DNA of 17,712 nt from Kiritimatiellia bacterium (GCA_017430155.1 JAFRNO010000549.1:1-17712); one strand, 5' to 3'. Positions 8,274 to 16,627 are shown, numbered from the stretch's first letter. The notes: generated by a model from the letters alone, not told the origin. Made by a program: numbers and translations.

Positions 8274-10169
8274 ATGCGAAACGGCAAAACGGGAATCGTC
8301 GCGGCCGTCGTTCTTGCGGCCGCCTCCGCCGCACTGGCCGCGCCGAATGCGCTGCCCGACCTCAAGGACATCCGCCTCGACGGCCATGTGGGCAACCGCC
8401 TGCGCAGCTGCATCGAGAACCATGTCGTGAAGACGGACGGCGTCTACCTCACCGACCCCTACCGCTGGCGGACCGAGAAGAACTACTGGCAAACGGAGTT
8501 CTGGGGCAAGTACATGCACTCGGCGGCGCCGTTCGCGCGCATGACCGGCAATCCGCAGCTCGCCGCCAACATCGAGGCGTCCGTCGCCAACCTGCTGCCG
8601 TCCCAGCTGCCGGACGGCTATCTCGGCAACTACTGCGAAGAGGCTCGGTGCGGACGGGGCTGGGACGTCTGGGGTTGCAAGTACACGATGCTCGGACTCC
8701 TGTTCCACCACGACCTCACGGGCTCGCAGGCGTCGCTCGACGCGGCTTCGCGCCTCTGCGACTACCTGCGCGGCGTGTTCGGGCCCGGCAAGCGCGACAT
8801 CGTGAAGAGCGGCCAGTACAAGGGCATGCCGTCGTGCAGCGTGCTGGAGCCCGTCGTGTGGCTCTACCGGCGCACGAAGAAGCCGGAGCACCTCGCATTC
8901 GCGAAGTACATCGTGTCGCAGATGGACGAGCACCCGGACGGTCCGCACCTGATCCGCGACGCGGGCATCCCCGTGGCGGCGCGCTGCGCCGACGCCAAGC
9001 CCGGCTACGAGGGACAGAACCCCGGTCTCAAGGCGTACGAGATGATGAGCTGCTACCAGGGGCTGCTGGAGTACTACGAGGCGACGGGCGACCGCCGTTG
9101 CCTGGAGGCGGCCGTCAAGACCGCCGAGTCGATCGTGGCAACGGAGGTGAACATCTGCGGCGGCAGCGCCTGCGTGGAACACTGGTATTCGGGCGCGGTG
9201 CGGCAGAACCGTCCCTACATGCGCCTGCAGGAAACCTGCGTGCTCACCACGTGGATGCGCCTCTGCGCGAAGCTCCTGACGGTCACCGGCGAAAGCCGCT
9301 GGGCGGACGAGCTGGAGAAGACCTTCTACAACGCCTATCTCGGCGCGCTGCACCCCGACGGCTCGAAGTTCGCCACCTACTCCCCGCTCTGCGGTTTCCG
9401 CTCGTTCGGGCAGTACCACTGCAAGATGCACACGAACTGCTGCAACGCCAACGGCCCGCGGGGATTCGTTTCGTTCCTCGAAAGCCTGCTCCAGGCGCGC
9501 GGTTGCGACGTGTTCATGAACTTCTACAACTCCGGCAAGACCGCCATCGCCCTGCCGTCCACGGGCGGGAAGGTCGTGTTCGAGACGTTCACGCTCTATC
9601 CCGAGCGCGGCACGGTGGAGATCTGGAACCGCACGGAAAAGCCTGCGGACTTCACGCTCAACCTCCGCATCCCCGCCTGGAGCGAGAAGACGACGGTCAA
9701 GCTGAACGGCAAGCCGGTGGCGGACGTCAAGCCCGGCGGCTACCTCGCGCTGAAGCGCACGTGGACGATGGGCGACGCGATCGTCATTGACTTCGACATG
9801 ACCTGCCGCGCGCACGAGCTGGACGACTACGTGGCCTTCACGACGGGACCGATCGCCCTCGCGCGCGACATGCGCTTCCACGACGGCGACATCGGGGAAA
9901 TCGTGCGGATCAAGGAGTTCAAGCCGAACGGTCCCGTGCCGGGCGCGATGCCGGTGCGCGTGCTGGAGGAGGACATGTGGCTGAACTGGGCGCTCCCGCT
10001 GCCGATGGGCTCGCACCGCGAGAGCATGGAGAAGCGCCTGCCCGACATCGTGCGCTTCTGCGACTACGCCTCGGCCGGCGGCACGTGGGATTCGTCGTCC
10101 AGCTACCGCGTGTGGCTGCCGCTCGAATGCTTCAAGCCGACGCGCCCGGTCTGCGAAAAGCGCCCCTAA
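8274..10169 (+). CDS. GH127-type (DUF1680) beta-L-arabinofuranosidase-like glycoside hydrolase, secreted
   Basis: The ~631-aa protein has a Sec signal (MRNGKTGIVAAVVLAAASAALAAP) and a GH127 catalytic barrel followed by beta domains. The zinc-cysteine active site typical of GH127 is complete: Glu320 and Cys322 in QETCVL, and the adjacent Cys389-Cys390 in HTNCCNANGPRG, one of which is the nucleophile in characterised members. Glu302 (CVEHWYSG) fits the acid/base position. Such enzymes release beta-L-arabinofuranose from arabinan side chains or hydroxyproline glycans. The start at 8274 has AGGA 8 nt upstream; ATG 8259 is an alternative that adds five residues. It lies 34 bp after the AGE gene. 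Some related families (for example GH146) share the fold, so the linkage specificity is inferred. Confidence 0.85.
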   Translation: MRNGKTGIVAAVVLAAASAALAAPNALPDLKDIRLDGHVGNRLRSCIENHVVKTDGVYLTDPYRWRTEKNYWQTEFWGKYMHSAAPFARMTGNPQLAANIEASVANLLPSQLPDGYLGNYCEEARCGRGWDVWGCKYTMLGLLFHHDLTGSQASLDAASRLCDYLRGVFGPGKRDIVKSGQYKGMPSCSVLEPVVWLYRRTKKPEHLAFAKYIVSQMDEHPDGPHLIRDAGIPVAARCADAKPGYEGQNPGLKAYEMMSCYQGLLEYYEATGDRRCLEAAVKTAESIVATEVNICGGSACVEHWYSGAVRQNRPYMRLQETCVLTTWMRLCAKLLTVTGESRWADELEKTFYNAYLGALHPDGSKFATYSPLCGFRSFGQYHCKMHTNCCNANGPRGFVSFLESLLQARGCDVFMNFYNSGKTAIALPSTGGKVVFETFTLYPERGTVEIWNRTEKPADFTLNLRIPAWSEKTTVKLNGKPVADVKPGGYLALKRTWTMGDAIVIDFDMTCRAHELDDYVAFTTGPIALARDMRFHDGDIGEIVRIKEFKPNGPVPGAMPVRVLEEDMWLNWALPLPMGSHRESMEKRLPDIVRFCDYASAGGTWDSSSSYRVWLPLECFKPTRPVCEKRP

Positions 10170-10185
10170 CGAGACGTTCAACCTC

Positions 10186-10194
10186 TGGTGTAAT
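10186..10194 (+). promoter_or_regulatory. Candidate internal extended -10 promoter
   Basis: TGG followed by TGTAAT (10189-10194) lies in the 45-bp gap between the GH127 and oxidoreductase genes and resembles the uxaB promoter. A start near 10201 would leave a very short leader before the AAGGAG site and the ATG at 10215. No clear -35 is seen. Confidence 0.3.
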
Positions 10195-10214
10195 CTGAGC
10201 CAAGGAGAAAAATC

Positions 10215-11612
10215 ATGACGACAAGAAAGCGCTTCATCGGCGGCATGCTGGCAGCGGGCGCGGTCCCGACGATCGTGCCGCATTCCGTCTTCGGCAAGAA
10301 CGCCCCCTCCAACCGCGTCACCGTGGGCGGCATCGGCGTGGGCGGCATCGGCAACGCGCAGCTCCCGCAGATGAAGAAAGCCGGCTTCGAGGTGGTGGCG
10401 CTCTGCGACCTCGACTGGCAATACGCCGAGAGGGTCTTCAAGAAGTTCCCGCAGGCGCGGAAGTACAAGGACTACGAGGAAATGCTGCGGCTCGAGGGCG
10501 ACAAGGTCGACGCCGTCTACTGCGGATGTCCGGACCACTGGCACACGCTCGTCTGCCTTGCGGCGATCGCGAAGAAGAAACACCTGTGCTGCGTCAAGCC
10601 GCTCACGCGCTTTGTGGACGAGTGCCGGCTCGTGGTGAGCGCCGCCCGCGCCGCCGGCATCGCCACGCAGGTGACGGCGAACTCCAACTGCGACGAGGCG
10701 TCGATGCGCTTGTACGAGTACCTGAACGCGGGCGCGATCGGCGACGTCGTCGAGGCGCACGCCTGGAGCCGCCGCCCCGTGTGGCCGCAGGGCATGGTGT
10801 CGTACGCGGACTGGGAGGATCCGATCCCCGAGGGCTTCAACTGGAAGAAGTGGATCGGCCCCGCGAAGTATGTTCCGTTTGCGGCGAAGTGGGGCAAGCA
10901 CGCGCCGTACGAGAAGATGTCGAAGGAGGCCTGGTGCGGCGACGCGGTGTACCATCCGTTCAACTTCCGCGGGTGGTTCGAGTACGGCGCCGGCGCGCTC
11001 GGCGACATGGGCTGCCACCGCGCGAACACGCTCTACAAGGCGCTCGACCTCAAGTGGCCGACGCACGTTGAGGCGAGCTGCTCGCGCGTGAGCGAGGTGG
11101 CGTTTCCGCTCGCCAGCATGGTCACATTCGACTATCCCGCGCGCGGGACAAAGCCCGAATGCCGCGTGATCTGGTATGACGGCGGACTCCTGCCGCCGAA
11201 GCCGAAGGCGATGGGCGCCACGCCGCTGCCGCAGGAGGGCGTTCTGTATGTCGGCACGAAGGGAACGATTCTCTTCAGTTCGCAGAAGCCGGCCGAGGCG
11301 ACCGTGACGATCCTCGAGCCCGCGCGCGCCGCGCAGTTCGCGAATCTGCCGCGCACGCTCCCGCGCCGCAACCCCGACATGTTCCGCGAAATCTTCGTCG
11401 AATGGCTGGAGGCCTGCAAGGGCGGCGCGCCGGCGAGCTGCAACTTTGACTTCGCGCAGTACATCACCGAGTTCACGCATCTCGGCAATCTGGCGATCCG
11501 CACCGCGAAGCCGATCGACTTCGACCCGGTCGCGATGAAGATTACGAACGACAACGCGGCGGCGAACAAACTCCTGCACGCATCCTACGAAAACGGTTAT
11601 ACGCTCGGTTGA
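10215..11612 (+). CDS. Gfo/Idh/MocA family oxidoreductase with Tat-like signal
   Basis: The 465-aa protein belongs to the NAD(P)-dependent sugar oxidoreductases. The Rossmann motif is GGIGVGGIG (residues 38-46) and an acidic residue follows the second strand (LCDLD). The C-terminal sheet domain includes GWFEYGAGALGDMGCHRANT, as in the exported subgroup common in PVC bacteria. The N-terminus TTRKRFIGGMLAAG is a degenerate twin-arginine signal (RK for RR). The family's EKP motif reads VKP (127-129): the lysine is kept but the glutamate is replaced. AAGGAG lies 7 nt upstream of the start. The DUF1080 gene follows 11 bp later. A role in oxidising or reducing C3 of glycosides is inferred from family and neighbour; the substrate is unknown. 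Confidence 0.85.
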   Translation: MTTRKRFIGGMLAAGAVPTIVPHSVFGKNAPSNRVTVGGIGVGGIGNAQLPQMKKAGFEVVALCDLDWQYAERVFKKFPQARKYKDYEEMLRLEGDKVDAVYCGCPDHWHTLVCLAAIAKKKHLCCVKPLTRFVDECRLVVSAARAAGIATQVTANSNCDEASMRLYEYLNAGAIGDVVEAHAWSRRPVWPQGMVSYADWEDPIPEGFNWKKWIGPAKYVPFAAKWGKHAPYEKMSKEAWCGDAVYHPFNFRGWFEYGAGALGDMGCHRANTLYKALDLKWPTHVEASCSRVSEVAFPLASMVTFDYPARGTKPECRVIWYDGGLLPPKPKAMGATPLPQEGVLYVGTKGTILFSSQKPAEATVTILEPARAAQFANLPRTLPRRNPDMFREIFVEWLEACKGGAPASCNFDFAQYITEFTHLGNLAIRTAKPIDFDPVAMKITNDNAAANKLLHASYENGYTLG

Positions 11613-11623
11613 GGGAATACGCC

Positions 11624-12316
11624 ATGAAAAGATTGATCGTCCTTTCGCTCATCCTTTCTGCCGTTTCCGCTTTCGGCGCCTGCTGCGCCGAGCACGGCTT
11701 TACGTCCATCTTCAACGGACGTGACCTCGACGGCTGGATCGGCGCGAAGCACCTCTTCTACGTGGAGAACGGGGAGCTCGTGTTCCGGGAGGGGCCGAAG
11801 AATTTCGGCAACCTCTTCTACCACAAGCCCTTTGCGAACTTCACGGCGCGCTTCTCGTTCAAGCTTGTCCCGAACGGCAACAACGGTTTCGCCGTGCGCG
11901 CCGGGAAAGAATGCGTGGAAGGCGGGGCGTTGATCGGCGGTAACCAGGTGATGACCGACGCCGCGTACAACGGGATGGAAATCCAGGTCCTCGACGACAC
12001 GGGCGACAAGAAGCAGCACTTGAAGGCGTGGCAGTACCATGGCTCGATCTACGGCGTCGTGGCCGCGCAGAAAGGCGCGCTCCGTCCTGTGGGCGAGTGG
12101 AACGACGAGGAGGTGACGGTTGACGGCGAGAACGTGACCGTGATCCTCAACGGTAAGACCATCCTCGCCACCTCGGTGAAGGACCTGCCGACCGACGGCA
12201 CCACGCCGGACGGCAAACCGCATCCGGGCCTCCACAATCCGTCGGGCTACATCGGCTTCCTCGGCCACACGATGCCGGTGCGCTTCCGGAACATCCGCGT
12301 GAAGGAACTGCCTTGA
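11624..12316 (+). CDS. DUF1080 (3-keto-disaccharide hydrolase-like) secreted protein
   Basis: The 230-aa protein has a signal peptide (MKRLIVLSLILSAVSAFGACC) that may end in a lipobox-like Cys. The rest is a single DUF1080 concanavalin-type beta sandwich: GFTSIFNGRDLDGW at the front, GNNGFAVRAG, NGMEIQVLDDTGDK, a GEWNDEEVTVDG strand, and the closing GFLGH...VRFRNIRVKEL. Family members cleave 3-keto-glycosides. The start at 11624 follows a GAGGG site that overlaps the preceding stop; the TTG at 11609 in the same frame is less likely. It stands between the oxidoreductase and GH78 genes, and its own stop overlaps the GH78 start by 4 bp, so translation is probably coupled. Enzymatic activity is inferred from the family. 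Confidence 0.85.
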   Translation: MKRLIVLSLILSAVSAFGACCAEHGFTSIFNGRDLDGWIGAKHLFYVENGELVFREGPKNFGNLFYHKPFANFTARFSFKLVPNGNNGFAVRAGKECVEGGALIGGNQVMTDAAYNGMEIQVLDDTGDKKQHLKAWQYHGSIYGVVAAQKGALRPVGEWNDEEVTVDGENVTVILNGKTILATSVKDLPTDGTTPDGKPHPGLHNPSGYIGFLGHTMPVRFRNIRVKELP

Positions 12317-14841
12317 GATACCTTGCGTTCGTCGGATTTGCGCTGGCTGTCTGCTGGACGGCCTTCGGCGCAACGGACGTGCGGCGCGTGGCGGTGCCGC
12401 AGCGGCTTGTCCGCGGCGACACGAATGTGCGCCGTCTCGGTCCGTGGGACTCCGCCGCGTGGATCTGGCGGAAGGACGCCCCCCTGCCGCCCGGTGGCGA
12501 ATTTCTCAGGTTCCGTAAGGAGTTCTCCGCCGACGGCAAATCGCCCCTCCGTTTCCACGTGAGTGCGGACGAGCGGTTCGTCCTGCTCCTGGACGGACAG
12601 GTGGTCGCGCGCGGACCCGACCGTGGCACGCCGGAGATGTGGTTCGTCCAGAGCTACGAAACGCTTCCCTCCGCCGGCGACCATCTGTTGGAGGCCGTCT
12701 GCTGGCGCATGAATCCGCATCAGGCGCCGAACGCGCAGCTCTCCATCCGCGGCGGGTTCCTCTTCAAGGCGGAAGAGCCGTTCGACGCTGCGCTCACGAC
12801 GGGCCGCGCGGACTGGCGCGTGGCCGCGCTCGCGGGCACGCGGATGACGCGCGACGCCTATCCGATGGGACCCGTCGGCGCGCAGTGCGAGGTGTCGGGA
12901 ACGGGCATCCTCGCGGAGCGTCCCGACGCCTCGGCGTACGCGAAGCCCGTCGTCGTGCGCGGGGCGATTCCGCCGGACGAGTCGATCACGAGCGGATCAA
13001 GTCGGCGTCCGGCCTGGATGCTCTATCCGTCCGAGCTGCCCGCGCAGATCGAGCGGACGATCCGCCCCGGCGCGTTCAAGGCGGTGGATGACCAGGCGTT
13101 CGCGACGAACGGCGTGTGGAATAAAGCCGCGCGGGCATACGGCCGCGCCGGCTGGTACCGCGCGTCCGCCGCCGCGCATCCTGCCGTTGCAGAGGCGAAC
13201 GCCCTGCTCGCGGGGAAGGGGAAGGTGACGATCCCGCCGCACGCGAAACGGCGCATCCTCTGGGATCTGGGCGACTACTGGTGCGCATACCCCGAACTTT
13301 CCACGCGCGGCGGCAAGGGCGCGAAGATTGCCTGGGGCTGGGCGGAGTCGCTCTACACGGGCGACTGCTTCGACTGGCACACGCTTGCGTCGGAGGAGCG
13401 GAAGGGCACGACGAGCCGCGCGAAGTGGGCGGATAAATATTTCTACGGCTTCAAGGATCTATTCTGTCCGGATGGTCGCCTTCAGGCGACCTTCACCACG
13501 CCCTGGTGGCGGTGCGGCCGGTGGTGCCAGATCGAGATTGAGACCGCCGACGAGCCCCTGACGCTGGAGGACGTGCGGCTCGTCGAGACGCGCTACCCGC
13601 TCGCGGTGGAAGGGCGCTTCGCGTGCGACGATCCGACCCTTGCTGACGTGGAGCGTCTGTGCCGCCGTGGCCTGGAGATGTGCATGCACGAGATGTACTT
13701 CGACTGCCCGTATTACGAGCAGCAGATGTACGGCGGCGACACCCGCCTCCAGATGCTCGTCGCCTCCGCGCTGTCCGCCGACGGCCGCCTGACGCGCCAG
13801 GGGTTCCGTCTCTTCGAGATGTCGCAGCGCGACGACGGACGCGTGTCGATGAACTATCCCACCACGTGGCTTCAGGAGTCGACCACGTATTCGCTTCTCT
13901 GGACGTTGATGCTCGGCGACGCCGCGCTGTGGCGCGATGACGCGGCGTGGGTGCGCGCGCGCATGCCGGCGGTGCGGAAGATGCTCTTCGGCGTCGAGGC
14001 GCATGTGGGCGCCGACGGACTGCTGCACAACCTTCCGGGGTGGAGCTTCATGGACTGGGTACCGGAATGGAACTTCGGCATTGCGCCCGGCGGCGGCTTC
14101 AACGGCGGCGGGTCGTCGGTCGAGAACCTGTTGTATCTTCTTGCGCTCAGAAACGCGGCGTTTGTTGAGGAGTCGCTCGGCGAAACGGAGATGGCGGCGC
14201 GTTGGCGGCGTCGCGCCGAGGCGCTCGCGCAGCGGATCAACGCGACGTACTGGTGCGAGGCGCGGGGAATGGTGGCCGACACCGCCGCCAAGGACCGCTT
14301 CTCGGAACATGCGCAGTGTCTCGCGATCCTCGCGGACGCCCTGCCGCCCGACCGGGCGAAGCGCGCGTTCGACGGGCTTGTGTCAGCAGACGACCTCGCG
14401 CGGTGCACGGTCTATTTCTCGCATTATCTCTTCGAGACGTATTTCCGTTTCGGACGCGGCGACCTTTTCCTCAAGCGGCTTGACCTCTGGCGCGATTTCG
14501 CGAAGCAGGATCTCAAGACGCCCCTGGAGGCGCCGGGCGACGCGCGGAGCGACTGTCACGCCTGGGGCGCGCATCCGCTCTACCACTTCAGAACGGGCCT
14601 CGCCGGGATTCGCCCGACCTCCGTCAGTTTCAGGACGGCGGAAATCGCCCCTTGCCCGGGCTCGCTCAAACAGATTGCGGCGTCCGTACCCACGCCCCAT
14701 GGTGCGATTGCGGTTGACCTCCACTTTGACGGCAACAAAGTGCACGGAACCGTCAAGGTGCCGGAAGGGGTGTCTGCCGAGTTCAAGTGGCGAGGTGACG
14801 TGCGCCGTCTCACGACTGGGCTGAACGCGATAGATCTTTGA
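12313..14841 (+). CDS. GH78-type alpha-L-rhamnosidase-like glycoside hydrolase, secreted
   Basis: The 842-aa protein starts at a TTG whose TTGA overlaps the DUF1080 stop; AAGGA lies 6 nt upstream and the resulting N-terminus (MRYLAFVGFALAVCWTAFGA) is a good signal peptide. N-terminal beta-sandwich domains (to ~430) include a DERFVLLLDGQVVARGP segment typical of bacterial rhamnosidases. The (alpha/alpha)6 catalytic barrel carries DCPYYEQQMYGGD with Asp464, Glu469 and Asp476, matching the conserved acidic cluster around the GH78 general acid. RSDCHAWGAHPLYHF and the C-terminal beta domain also fit. It should release L-rhamnose from rhamnogalacturonan or other glycans. Its last 32 bp overlap the end of rtcR on the other strand. 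Substrate specificity is inferred. Confidence 0.8.
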   Translation: MRYLAFVGFALAVCWTAFGATDVRRVAVPQRLVRGDTNVRRLGPWDSAAWIWRKDAPLPPGGEFLRFRKEFSADGKSPLRFHVSADERFVLLLDGQVVARGPDRGTPEMWFVQSYETLPSAGDHLLEAVCWRMNPHQAPNAQLSIRGGFLFKAEEPFDAALTTGRADWRVAALAGTRMTRDAYPMGPVGAQCEVSGTGILAERPDASAYAKPVVVRGAIPPDESITSGSSRRPAWMLYPSELPAQIERTIRPGAFKAVDDQAFATNGVWNKAARAYGRAGWYRASAAAHPAVAEANALLAGKGKVTIPPHAKRRILWDLGDYWCAYPELSTRGGKGAKIAWGWAESLYTGDCFDWHTLASEERKGTTSRAKWADKYFYGFKDLFCPDGRLQATFTTPWWRCGRWCQIEIETADEPLTLEDVRLVETRYPLAVEGRFACDDPTLADVERLCRRGLEMCMHEMYFDCPYYEQQMYGGDTRLQMLVASALSADGRLTRQGFRLFEMSQRDDGRVSMNYPTTWLQESTTYSLLWTLMLGDAALWRDDAAWVRARMPAVRKMLFGVEAHVGADGLLHNLPGWSFMDWVPEWNFGIAPGGGFNGGGSSVENLLYLLALRNAAFVEESLGETEMAARWRRRAEALAQRINATYWCEARGMVADTAAKDRFSEHAQCLAILADALPPDRAKRAFDGLVSADDLARCTVYFSHYLFETYFRFGRGDLFLKRLDLWRDFAKQDLKTPLEAPGDARSDCHAWGAHPLYHFRTGLAGIRPTSVSFRTAEIAPCPGSLKQIAASVPTPHGAIAVDLHFDGNKVHGTVKVPEGVSAEFKWRGDVRRLTTGLNAIDL

Positions 14842-16435
14842 ACTTCAGTCCGAAGCGGGCGAGGTATTTCGAGAGGCGGTCGGAGTCGTTGCTCGACTTC
14901 TTCGCCTTGCGCGAGACGGCGAAGAGCTTCTTCGCCGCGTCGGCGGCGGAGTCGGAGTCGCGGCAGACCGCGATGACGTGCGCGAGCTGCGCGAGATCGA
15001 AGCTGTCGAACCGTTCGGCGTAGTCTTTGCCCAGAAGCTCCGCGAGCGCGGCGGCACCGGCTGCAGGCGTTTCCGCCGAGCTTGCGCTTGCGCTGCCCGA
15101 CGAGCGGGCGATTTCGTCTTTGACGACGTCCTCGGTGATGCGTCCGCCGTCGGCGAGCGTGGCCATGCGCACGACCATCGCGTTGAGGTCGCGGAAGTTT
15201 CCGTGCCAGGGCGTGGTGGGGGCGAGCGCGAACTTGAGGAAGCGGGCGCGCGCCTCCTTGCTGAACGACACGTGCTTGTGCGTGCGCTGCGTGTAGCGCA
15301 GGAGCTCGTAGTCGAGGTTCGGCTCGATGTCCTCGCGGCGTTCGGCGAGCCCGGGCATGTTGAAGCTCCAGAGGTCGATGCGGGCGAGGAGGTCGCGGCG
15401 GAACTTGCCGCTCGTGACGTCGTCCATGAGGTTGCGGTTCGTGCCGCAGATGAGCTGGAAGTCGCTGTGCTCGTCCTTGGTGGCGCCGAGGGGGCGGTAG
15501 GTCTTCTCCTCGATCGCCTTGAGGAGCATCGTCTGGGCCTCCATCGGCAACTCGCCGATTTCGTCGAGGAAGATGATGCCGCCGTCGGCCTCCTTGAGGA
15601 ACCCGACATGGTCGGCGCCGGCGCCGGAGAACGAGCCCTTCTTGTGTCCGAAGAGCGCTGACTTTGCGAGGTCGCCACCGAGCGTCGCGCAGTTGACGGC
15701 CACGAAGTCGCCCTTGACCTTTCCGGACTGCTTCTTCAGCAAGTAGATCTGCTTGGCGAGCTGGCTCTTGCCCGCGCCGGTGGGACCGGTGAGCAGGATG
15801 GGGTCGGAGGATCGCACCGCCACGCGCTCGATCGTCTCGATGAGCTTGTTGAATGCGGCGTTGCGCGTCGCTATGCCCTGTTTGAGGAAGGAGAGGTCCT
15901 TCTGGCGCTCGGTCTCGAACCGCTTGGCGAGGGCGTCGTAGCGCGAGAGGTCGAGGTCGATCACGTTGATCACGCCCTTGGGGTCATTCGAGTGGCGGAC
16001 GTGCCCCTCCTTCGGCGACGACTGAACGATCTTCGCGTTGAGGTGGTGGGATTCCACCAACAGGAAGAGGCAGATCTTCTCCACGTGCGAGCCGGTGGAG
16101 ATGTGGATGTAGTACGAGGTCTTCTCCTCATGGAAGCAGGGCGACTTGGAGTAGTCGTAGAACTTGCCGTAGACTTCCTCGAAATCCCAGGGATCCTTGA
16201 GCTGGATGATGTCGAAGACCACTTTCGTCTCGGGGGAAACCGACTTGATGTCGGCTTTCACCCGTTCTGCGAGCTGCTGGTACTCTTTGTTGAAGATGAG
16301 ATGCAGTTCGTCGATTGGCAACTCCTCCTGCTGGACGAGTCCGATCGAAGGTCGCCAGGTGTCCCAACGCGCCTTGCCCGCGCCGCCGTGCGCGTCCTTC
16401 TGTGTGCCGAGAACCGATATAACCGTCGTTTTCAT
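14810..16435 (-). CDS. rtcR: RtcR, CARF-domain sigma-54 activator of the RNA-repair operon
   Basis: The 541-aa protein matches RtcR end to end. Residues 1-~185 are the RtcR CARF domain (VLGTQKDAHGGAGKARWDTW, and ISTGSHVEKI at 112-121), which senses an RNA-derived ligand. Residues ~190-430 are an AAA+ sigma-54 activator: Walker A GPTGAGKS (217-224), Walker B IIFLDEIGEL with Asp291/Glu292, sensor GTNRNL (331-336) and arginines in FRRDLLARIDLW. The sigma-54 contact loop reads GSFSGA (267-272) instead of GAFTGA. Residues ~480-535 are the Fis-like HTH (SDRLSKYLARFGL). It is divergent from a sigma-54 promoter and rtcB, the classic arrangement. No Shine-Dalgarno is visible before the ATG at 16435. 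A 6-codon upstream ORF (ATG at 16452 on the minus strand) ends in ATGA across the rtcR start and may couple translation. Confidence 0.93.
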   Translation of the reverse strand: MKTTVISVLGTQKDAHGGAGKARWDTWRPSIGLVQQEELPIDELHLIFNKEYQQLAERVKADIKSVSPETKVVFDIIQLKDPWDFEEVYGKFYDYSKSPCFHEEKTSYYIHISTGSHVEKICLFLLVESHHLNAKIVQSSPKEGHVRHSNDPKGVINVIDLDLSRYDALAKRFETERQKDLSFLKQGIATRNAAFNKLIETIERVAVRSSDPILLTGPTGAGKSQLAKQIYLLKKQSGKVKGDFVAVNCATLGGDLAKSALFGHKKGSFSGAGADHVGFLKEADGGIIFLDEIGELPMEAQTMLLKAIEEKTYRPLGATKDEHSDFQLICGTNRNLMDDVTSGKFRRDLLARIDLWSFNMPGLAERREDIEPNLDYELLRYTQRTHKHVSFSKEARARFLKFALAPTTPWHGNFRDLNAMVVRMATLADGGRITEDVVKDEIARSSGSASASSAETPAAGAAALAELLGKDYAERFDSFDLAQLAHVIAVCRDSDSAADAAKKLFAVSRKAKKSSNDSDRLSKYLARFGLKFKDLSRSAQS

Positions 16436-16477
16436 GGCAAAGAGTTTATCATATCCCCCGCCGGATTCCTAGAAAAA

Positions 16478-16506
16478 ATGATAGCCTCTATAATTTCTTA
16501 TGTGAA
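16478..16506 (-). promoter_or_regulatory. Sigma-70 type promoter of rtcR
   Basis: On the minus strand TTCACA (16506-16501), a 17-nt spacer and TATCAT (16483-16478) each differ from consensus by one base at ideal spacing. A start near 16471 gives a leader of about 35 nt to the rtcR ATG. This is the best-formed housekeeping promoter in the window. Confidence 0.6.
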
Positions 16507-16524
16507 TGACCTGGGGTTGGATAT

Positions 16525-16619
16525 GGAGGACAGAGGACAAAAGGCAGGGGACAGAGGATCGGGGTGGTGCTTCACGGCCACCTAGCCTTTGTCTTCTGTC
16601 CTCTGTCTTTTGTCCTTCC
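16525..16619. repeat. Long imperfect inverted repeat built from degenerate 7-bp units
   Basis: The left arm (16525-16567) consists of about five head-to-tail heptamers around GAGGACA (GAGGACA, GAGGACA, AAAGGCA, GGGGACA, GAGGATC). The right arm (16578-16619) carries the complementary series (TTTGTCT, TCTGTCC, TCTGTCT and so on). The arms close on GGTGG and CCACC around a 10-nt loop. Together they could form a stem of about 40 bp with scattered mismatches. It lies 100-200 bp upstream of the sigma-54 promoter, where an RtcR enhancer site would be expected, and just behind the rtcR promoter. It may be a dispersed repeat, an RtcR binding site, or both. No transposase is linked to it. Confidence 0.7.
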
Positions 16620-16627
16620 CACTGGGG

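Noticed and set aside
8214..11579. Very long minus-strand open frame opposite GH127 and the oxidoreductase
   Set aside because: It is an antisense shadow of two recognised genes in GC-rich DNA; its product is Arg/His/Val-rich with no recognisable domain. The same applies to the long antisense frames over uxaB (2969-4834) and the AGE gene (7040-8413).
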